Positions 13,832-18,020 of a DNA stretch of 18,020 nucleotides are shown in pieces (position 1 is the stretch's first letter; every line of letters begins with the position of its first letter). Below the pieces are notes generated by a model that was not told the origin of the DNA, did no database searches, and saw nothing but the letters and a program-made list of their open reading frames with translations. Location of the stretch: contig CAZACW010000047.1 in NCBI GenBank assembly GCA_964483785.1, forward strand, positions 1-18,020, in the 5' to 3' direction. The stretch is from JABDGZ01 sp964483785 (GTDB lineage: Bacteria; Omnitrophota; Gorgyraeia; Zapsychrales; Fredricksoniimonadaceae). The translations under genes were made by a program, and so were the position numbers.

Positions 13832-14723
13832 GCTCATCCTTCCCCAAAGGCCGGCGGGGATCTTTGGCCCCCGGGCCTTCTCATCATTTCGCATCAATAC
13901 GCTTAAAATCAGCATCGCAGAAGCCAAGGCCTTGTTGACTCAACAGGGCCTTGCTTTTCAAATGGTCGATTTTTGTCCCTATGCCGTTATTGTCCATGCC
14001 CCGCAGGCCCGCAGGGTCCTGGACTCAGCGCTTGTCAGCGGCGGGCTGTTCTACGCCCAGGGCCTGGAGAGCCTTTTGCCGGTGATGGCCCTGGATCCCC
14101 GGCCCCATGAGCGCGTGCTGGATTTGTGCGCCGCGCCGGGCAGCAAAACTTCCCAAATCGCCATGCACATGCAAAATCTCGGCGTGCTCAAGGCCAATGA
14201 GCCCATCCGGTCCAGGCTGTACAGGCTCAAAGCTGTTTTGCACATGACAGGCGCCAAGGCCGAGCTTGCCTCGGCCGACGGCCGGCGGATGAAAGCTTTT
14301 CCGGAACTTTTTGACAAGATTTTAGTGGATGCGCCCTGCAGTTCAGAAGGCCGCTTCCGGCTTGATGAGCCTAAAAGTTTCGCGTATTGGAGCGTGCGCA
14401 AGATCAAGGAAATGTCCCACAAGCAAAAGGGGCTGCTGCTCAATGCCGGCCGCTTGCTTAAACCAGGGGGGAGCATGGTCTATGCCACCTGCACCTTTGC
14501 GCCGGAAGAGAACGAGGAAGTGGTGGACTGGTTTTTGAGAAAAACCGAGGGGCAGTTTGAACTGGCGCCGGTTTCCTGGCCCGGAGTTTCCACCTATCCC
14601 TGCCTGACACAATGGCAAAAGCGTTCCTATGATGCCCGGATCCGGCAGGCGGCGCGGATTTGCCCTGATGAGCGATTGGAGGGTTTTTTTATTGCCAAAT
14701 TCTTAAATTCTCATTATAAATGA
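13794..14723 (+). CDS. NSUN/RsmB-family RNA cytosine-5 methyltransferase
   Basis: This is an S-adenosylmethionine-dependent m5C methyltransferase, probably for rRNA or tRNA. With the start at 13794 (MPALPKEFAQRL) it has 309 residues. FRINTLK (family N-terminal motif) is followed by motif I VLDLCAAPGSKTSQ (from about residue 108), KANEPIRSRL, motif IV DAPCSSEGRF with C182, and motif VI ATCTFAPEENEE with C233. In characterised relatives the TCT cysteine attacks the cytosine and the PCS cysteine helps product release; both are present. The protein stops after the catalytic domain, without the extra RNA-binding domain of RsmF. The frame is open back to 13767, but MPALPKEF resembles the normal family start. 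The ATG lies inside tag with no ribosome site, so coupled translation is likely. RNA target unknown. Confidence 0.92.
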   Translation: MPALPKEFAQRLELILPQRPAGIFGPRAFSSFRINTLKISIAEAKALLTQQGLAFQMVDFCPYAVIVHAPQARRVLDSALVSGGLFYAQGLESLLPVMALDPRPHERVLDLCAAPGSKTSQIAMHMQNLGVLKANEPIRSRLYRLKAVLHMTGAKAELASADGRRMKAFPELFDKILVDAPCSSEGRFRLDEPKSFAYWSVRKIKEMSHKQKGLLLNAGRLLKPGGSMVYATCTFAPEENEEVVDWFLRKTEGQFELAPVSWPGVSTYPCLTQWQKRSYDARIRQAARICPDERLEGFFIAKFLNSHYK

Positions 14724-14727
14724 TTGT

Positions 14728-15414
14728 ATGCATTTAAGATTTGCCTTTATATTTATGCTCTGTTTTATCTTGGGCGCTCCAGAAGCCTGGTCTCAAGACA
14801 AAGCGCCGGATGTGGTCACGCTGGAAGTCAATGTGGTGCAAATCATTCTCAATGATGAGCACCGCGCCGGCGTGGACTGGGGTGCCATCGTCTCCGATTA
14901 CCATACCGTCCCCTTGAAAAAAGAGAGTGACCCGCTTTGGAGCGATAAAAAATACCGCCTGAGTTTCGGGACCGTGTCCCAGGACGATTACACTGTTTTG
15001 CTCGACGCGCTGGACATGGCCGGGCAGATGAATCAATATTCCCAGCCGCCCCTTAAAATCACAACCGGCGCCACTGCCGGCCTGGATTTCAGCAAACAGG
15101 ACATCCATCTGGATGTGTGGCTTTCCCGTCTCAAATCAGGGGACCTGTCTCTGGCCATTGACCCCCAGGTGGCCACGGCCGCGGCCGGCGTGCTGAAAGC
15201 CAGGACCCGGTTCATGGCCGCGGACAACACCACGATCGTCATCGGCGGCTTCATCAAGGAAGAAGAAATCAAGCGCACGCGCAAATTCCCCTTGCTGGGA
15301 GACATCCCCATCGTGGGCCTGGTCTTTCGCAGCCGCGGCCGCTTGATGCAAAAAACAGAGACCGTGATTTTCCTGACGGAAAGGACCAATGCCGTTGAAC
15401 CACCCCAGGATTAA
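14728..15414 (+). CDS. Short secretin-like exported protein
   Basis: This 228-residue protein has a Sec signal peptide (cleavage near WSQ-DK, residues 22-23). The segment LEVNVVQIILNDEHRAGVDWG matches the start of the secretin core. It ends with TTIVIGGFIKEEEIKRTRKF, PLLGDIPIVGLVFRSR and KTETVIFLTER, the signature of the secretin C-terminal domain (PulD/PilQ/GspD family). Ordinary secretins are 500-800 residues with N0/N1-type ring domains; here these are absent and the core itself is shortened. It may be an accessory or degenerate outer-membrane channel protein, or a secretin-derived protein with another task. Start ATG 14728 is 5 bases after the preceding stop with no ribosome site. Neighbours are a cell-wall amidase and, upstream on the other strand, a pilin-like gene. 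Confidence 0.8.
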   Translation: MHLRFAFIFMLCFILGAPEAWSQDKAPDVVTLEVNVVQIILNDEHRAGVDWGAIVSDYHTVPLKKESDPLWSDKKYRLSFGTVSQDDYTVLLDALDMAGQMNQYSQPPLKITTGATAGLDFSKQDIHLDVWLSRLKSGDLSLAIDPQVATAAAGVLKARTRFMAADNTTIVIGGFIKEEEIKRTRKFPLLGDIPIVGLVFRSRGRLMQKTETVIFLTERTNAVEPPQD

Positions 15415-15419
15415 GATGC

Positions 15420-16451
15420 ATGATCGTTAGGGCCCTTATTTATGTGCTGATGGTCTTGACCCTGCACGGCTGCGGAGGCAGGCCAGCGGCCGTGCCCAGC
15501 CTGCCGCAGGGCGTGCCCCTGCAGGATGTGTGCGCGCGCTACCATGTCAACTGGCAATGGGACGGCATCACCCAGGTGGTGATGCTGGAGTACCGGGGCA
15601 ATGTGTCCAAGGCCCTGGTGGGATCATCGACGGTGCTCTTGGGCCAGAGGCAGATCGTTTTAAGCGCGCCCTTGCGCCGCGACCACAGCACCATTTATGT
15701 GCCGGAAGATTTCGAGGCCAAGGTCCTGGCGCCTTTCGGGGTGCCGGTGGCAGGCTTTGAGGCCGTGGGCAGCAGCGCGCACGCGCATTTGGTCGTGGTG
15801 GATGCCGGCCACGGCGGCAAGGACCGCGGGACCATGGCCCCCGGCGGAATGGATGAGAAGGACATTGTTCTGGACGTGGCCAAGCGGCTCAAGAACCTTC
15901 TGGAAGATGCGGGGGTGAAGGTGATCATGACCCGCAGCACGGATGATTTTATCTCCCTGCCGGAAAGGACCGTAATCGCCTCCAAAAGCGGGGCGGATTT
16001 GTTTGTCAGCGTGCATGTCAATTCCAACCCGGACCATACGGTCAACGGGTTTTTGGTCTATTATCTGGAGGCCATCGGCAGGAAGGACATGAATGAGGTG
16101 CAGCGGCTGGACAATGAACATGTCCTGTTTAAGTCTTTGAGCGCCGAGGATTCTCCAACGCTGCAATCCATTGTCACGGACATGATGAACGATTACAAGC
16201 CCGGGCAGTCCCAGAGGCTGGCCAAATTGATCGTGAGGGAGGCCCGCGGCCAGCTGGGGGTGAAGGTGCGCGGCAATGGGATGCGCAACTGCCATTTCTT
16301 TGTGGTGCGCAATACCTTGATCCCGGCGGTCCTGGTGGAAACCGGGTTTTTGTCCAACCGCCAGGAGCACCGCAAATTGATGATGCCGGTATACCGCCAG
16401 AAAATGGCGGAGATCATCGCCCGCGGCGTTTTGGATTATGCCAATGAATAA
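15420..16451 (+). CDS. N-acetylmuramoyl-L-alanine amidase (Amidase_3), probable lipoprotein
   Basis: The enzyme cuts the bond between N-acetylmuramic acid and the peptide stem, acting in the periplasm during cell separation or wall remodelling. The 343-residue protein starts with MIVRALIYVLMVLTLHGCGG, whose LHGC resembles a lipobox (C18). Residues 30-105 resemble the copper-amine-oxidase-N-like stalk module (YVPEDF near its end). The catalytic domain runs from about 122 to the end with VVDAGHGG (H131), E146 in DEKDIVL, SVHVNS (H199) and LVETGFLSN (E307), so all zinc and catalytic positions are present. AGGA (15407-15410) precedes the ATG by 9 bases. It is 5 bases after the secretin-like gene and overlaps murI by 14 bases. 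Confidence 0.94.
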   Translation: MIVRALIYVLMVLTLHGCGGRPAAVPSLPQGVPLQDVCARYHVNWQWDGITQVVMLEYRGNVSKALVGSSTVLLGQRQIVLSAPLRRDHSTIYVPEDFEAKVLAPFGVPVAGFEAVGSSAHAHLVVVDAGHGGKDRGTMAPGGMDEKDIVLDVAKRLKNLLEDAGVKVIMTRSTDDFISLPERTVIASKSGADLFVSVHVNSNPDHTVNGFLVYYLEAIGRKDMNEVQRLDNEHVLFKSLSAEDSPTLQSIVTDMMNDYKPGQSQRLAKLIVREARGQLGVKVRGNGMRNCHFFVVRNTLIPAVLVETGFLSNRQEHRKLMMPVYRQKMAEIIARGVLDYANE

Positions 16452-17253
16452 GCGTGCGCAGGATGCGATCGGCGTGTTTGATTCGGGCCTGGGGGGCCTG
16501 ACCGTGGTCAGGGAACTGATCCACCATCTGCCCAACGAAAAAATCGTGTATTTCGGGGACACGGCGCGCGTACCTTACGGCACCAAGTCCAGCGAGACCA
16601 TCATCCGCTATGCCCGCGAAATCGTGCGGGTCCTGCTCAAATATAAGGTCAAGATGGTGGTGGTGGCCTGCAACACAGCCTCCTCCTTGGCCCTGGATGT
16701 TTTGCGCAAGGAATTTGACCTGCCTTTGCTGGGTGTGATCGAGCCCGGCGCCAGAAAGGCGGTGGAGATGACCCGCAACAAAAAGGTGGGCATCATTGCC
16801 ACGTCCTCGACGGTCAAAAGCGGCAAATACGCCAAGATGATCGTGCGGCTGGACCCGCGGATCGAGGTGGTGGCCCAGGCCTGCCCCTTGTTTGTGCCGC
16901 TGGTGGAAGAGGGCTGGTATGACCACGCGGTGACCTATGAGGTGGCCCGGGAATATCTGCGTGATCTTAAGCAGAAGAAAATCGACACCCTGATCTTAGG
17001 CTGCACCCATTATCCTATGCTCAAGCAGGTCCTGCATAATGTGATGGGCGCCCAGGTGCAGCTGGTGGATTCAGCCACGGAGGTGGCCCTGCAGGTCAAG
17101 GCCCTGTTGACTAAAAGCAGGCATTTGCGCACCCGTCTGGGGCCGGGACGGCATGTGTTTATCGTGAGCGACGAACCCAGCCAATTCCAGCGCTTAGGCA
17201 CGCGGTTTTTGGACGGGGGCGTTAAAAATGTCAGGAGACATGTCTATGTATGA
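16438..17253 (+). CDS. murI: Glutamate racemase
   Basis: MurI converts L- to D-glutamate for peptidoglycan stem peptides. The 271-residue protein is of normal length. It shows GVFDSGLGGLTV (D15), VYFGDTARVPYGTKS, VVVACNTASSLAL with catalytic C78, LLGVIEPGA, and LILGCTHYPML with catalytic C189, so both proton-shuttling cysteines are present. ATG 16438 lies inside the amidase gene; an alternative ATG at 16444 would shorten the protein by two residues. The overlap with a peptidoglycan amidase gene gives a cell-wall context. Confidence 0.97.
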   Translation: MPMNKRAQDAIGVFDSGLGGLTVVRELIHHLPNEKIVYFGDTARVPYGTKSSETIIRYAREIVRVLLKYKVKMVVVACNTASSLALDVLRKEFDLPLLGVIEPGARKAVEMTRNKKVGIIATSSTVKSGKYAKMIVRLDPRIEVVAQACPLFVPLVEEGWYDHAVTYEVAREYLRDLKQKKIDTLILGCTHYPMLKQVLHNVMGAQVQLVDSATEVALQVKALLTKSRHLRTRLGPGRHVFIVSDEPSQFQRLGTRFLDGGVKNVRRHVYV

Positions 17254-17608
17254 AGTGACTGTCAGCGACCATCTGGCCTCGGCCCATCAATTGCACGGCT
17301 ACAACGGCCCCTGCAAGGACATGCACGGCCACACCTGGAAGGTGGAAGCGGTGATCTGCGGGACCCATCTGGACAAGGTGGGCCTGCTGGTGGATTTTAA
17401 GGCCTTAAAAACAATTTTAAAGGAAGTGCTCAGGCCCCTGGACCATGTGGTGCTCAATGAACTTGCGGCCTTCAAGAGCGTCAACCCCTCGACGGAAAAT
17501 TTGGCCCGCCATATCTACCACGTCTTGGGCGCCAAGTGCGCGCCCTTGAAATTAAAGCAGGTGCGCGTCTGGGAATCCGAGACGGCGAGCGTTGTTTATT
17601 ATGAGTAA
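17246..17608 (+). CDS. queD: 6-carboxy-5,6,7,8-tetrahydropterin synthase
   Basis: QueD turns 7,8-dihydroneopterin triphosphate into 6-carboxytetrahydropterin in the pathway to preQ0 and queuosine in tRNA. With the start at 17246 it has 120 residues, the usual size. The zinc ligands are H14 (SAHQL), H27 and H29 (MHGHTW), and C23 in GPCKDMHGH is at the catalytic cysteine position. VDFKALK, LDHVVLN, PSTENLA and VRVWES are further family blocks. In-frame ATGs at 17228 and 17240 exist, but AGGAGA (17233-17238) has ideal 7-base spacing only to 17246. It overlaps the murI stop by 8 bases and queC by 8 bases, so it appears translationally coupled to both. A 6-pyruvoyl-tetrahydropterin synthase role is less likely given the adjacent queC. 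Confidence 0.95.
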   Translation: MYEVTVSDHLASAHQLHGYNGPCKDMHGHTWKVEAVICGTHLDKVGLLVDFKALKTILKEVLRPLDHVVLNELAAFKSVNPSTENLARHIYHVLGAKCAPLKLKQVRVWESETASVVYYE

Positions 17609-18020
17609 AAGAGCAGTTGTCTTACTTTCCGGCGGCCTGGATTCTTCCACCACCCTGTATTACGCCTTGGACCTCGGCTATGACTGCCGCTGCCTGGTTT
17701 TCGATTACGGCCAGAAGCACCGCAAGGAGATCTTCAAGGCCAAGGCCGTGGCCCGCCATGCGGGCTGTCCCTTTGTCTGTGTTAAGATCAGCCTGCCCTG
17801 GAAAGGCTCGGCGCTGTTGGACAAGAAGATTTCCGTGCCGCGCGGCCGGTCCCTGGGTTCCCAGGGCATTCCCGTGACCTATGTGCCCGCGCGCAACATT
17901 ATTTTTTTGGGCTTCGCAGCTTCCTATGCCGAGGCTGTCGGTGCCAAGGCCATTTTTATCGGCGCCAATGCCGTGGATTATTCCGGCTATCCGGATTGCC
18001 TTCCGGAATTCATCCGTTCC
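17601..18020 (+). CDS. queC: 7-cyano-7-deazaguanine synthase, N-terminal part (3' end outside window)
   Basis: QueC uses ATP and ammonia to convert 7-carboxy-7-deazaguanine into preQ0. The frame starts at ATG 17601 (MSKRAVVLLSGGLDSSTTLY) and is open to the window's last base, giving 140 residues of about 220-230 expected. The PP-loop SGGLDSS is at 10-16, followed by CLVFDYGQKHRKE, VPARNIIFL, and GANAVDYSGYPDCLPEF. The zinc-binding cysteines of the C-terminus are beyond the window. The start overlaps queD by 8 bases without a clear ribosome site. Together with queD this gives two steps of preQ0 synthesis; queE would be the expected partner nearby. Confidence 0.96.
   Translation, partial: MSKRAVVLLSGGLDSSTTLYYALDLGYDCRCLVFDYGQKHRKEIFKAKAVARHAGCPFVCVKISLPWKGSALLDKKISVPRGRSLGSQGIPVTYVPARNIIFLGFAASYAEAVGAKAIFIGANAVDYSGYPDCLPEFIRS

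Noticed and set aside
15660..16562. 300-codon open frame on the minus strand across amidase and murI
   Set aside because: It is antisense to two genes with complete catalytic motifs, spans their boundary and shows no recognisable domain.
17100..17246. preQ1-type riboswitch before queD
   Set aside because: The stretch is coding sequence of murI with no space for a leader, and no aptamer-like pattern was seen.
17617..17877. 86-codon plus-strand frame at the end of the window
   Set aside because: It is out of frame with queC, which starts at 17601, has the PP-loop and stays open to the window end.

Overview
The window looks like a piece of a Gram-negative-type bacterial genome. The evidence is a type IV pilin-like protein, a secretin-like protein, a probable lipoprotein amidase and very tight gene packing with many stop/start overlaps. 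The polytopic membrane proteins with C-terminal TPRs, the pilin and the FabV-type reductase together recall uncultured lineages such as Omnitrophota. That placement is inference from gene style, since no rRNA or tRNA gene is visible.

Region 1 (1-516) holds the 3' part of a family-2 glycosyltransferase resembling polyprenyl-phosphate sugar synthases, closed by a strong intrinsic terminator. Region 2 (596-9893) is one same-strand run: two DppB/DppC-like permease genes, two polytopic membrane-TPR genes, two DppD/DppF-like ATPase genes, then a third membrane-TPR gene. The second membrane-TPR protein resembles eukaryotic TMTC O-mannosyltransferases. The first and third are paralogues of each other with a GT-C-like layout. 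A 60-bp inverted repeat sits exactly between the second permease gene and the first membrane-TPR gene. No substrate-binding protein is in view.

Region 3 (9901-12324) has glgC (ADP-glucose pyrophosphorylase) and fabV (NADH-dependent enoyl reductase). Region 4 (12342-13178, minus strand) is a visibly AT-richer island. It holds a type IV pilin-like gene followed by a small secreted Asn/Gly-rich, Cys-containing protein. Each gene has a plausible promoter, and a 13-14 bp near-identical repeat covers both stop codons.

Region 5 (13247 to the end) is a plus-strand run of overlapping or nearly abutting genes: tag (3-methyladenine glycosylase), an NSUN/RsmB-type m5C methyltransferase, a very short secretin-like protein, a lipoprotein-type N-acetylmuramoyl-L-alanine amidase, murI (glutamate racemase), queD and the 5' part of queC. 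It mixes nucleic-acid maintenance, envelope or peptidoglycan work and queuosine precursor synthesis.

The most unusual part is region 2. An apparently complete peptide/nickel-type ABC core (two permeases, two ATPases) is interleaved with three putative lipid-sugar-dependent glycosyltransferase-like TPR proteins, next to a polyprenyl-phosphate glycosyltransferase-like gene. This suggests, but does not prove, a coupled export or import and glycosylation function.
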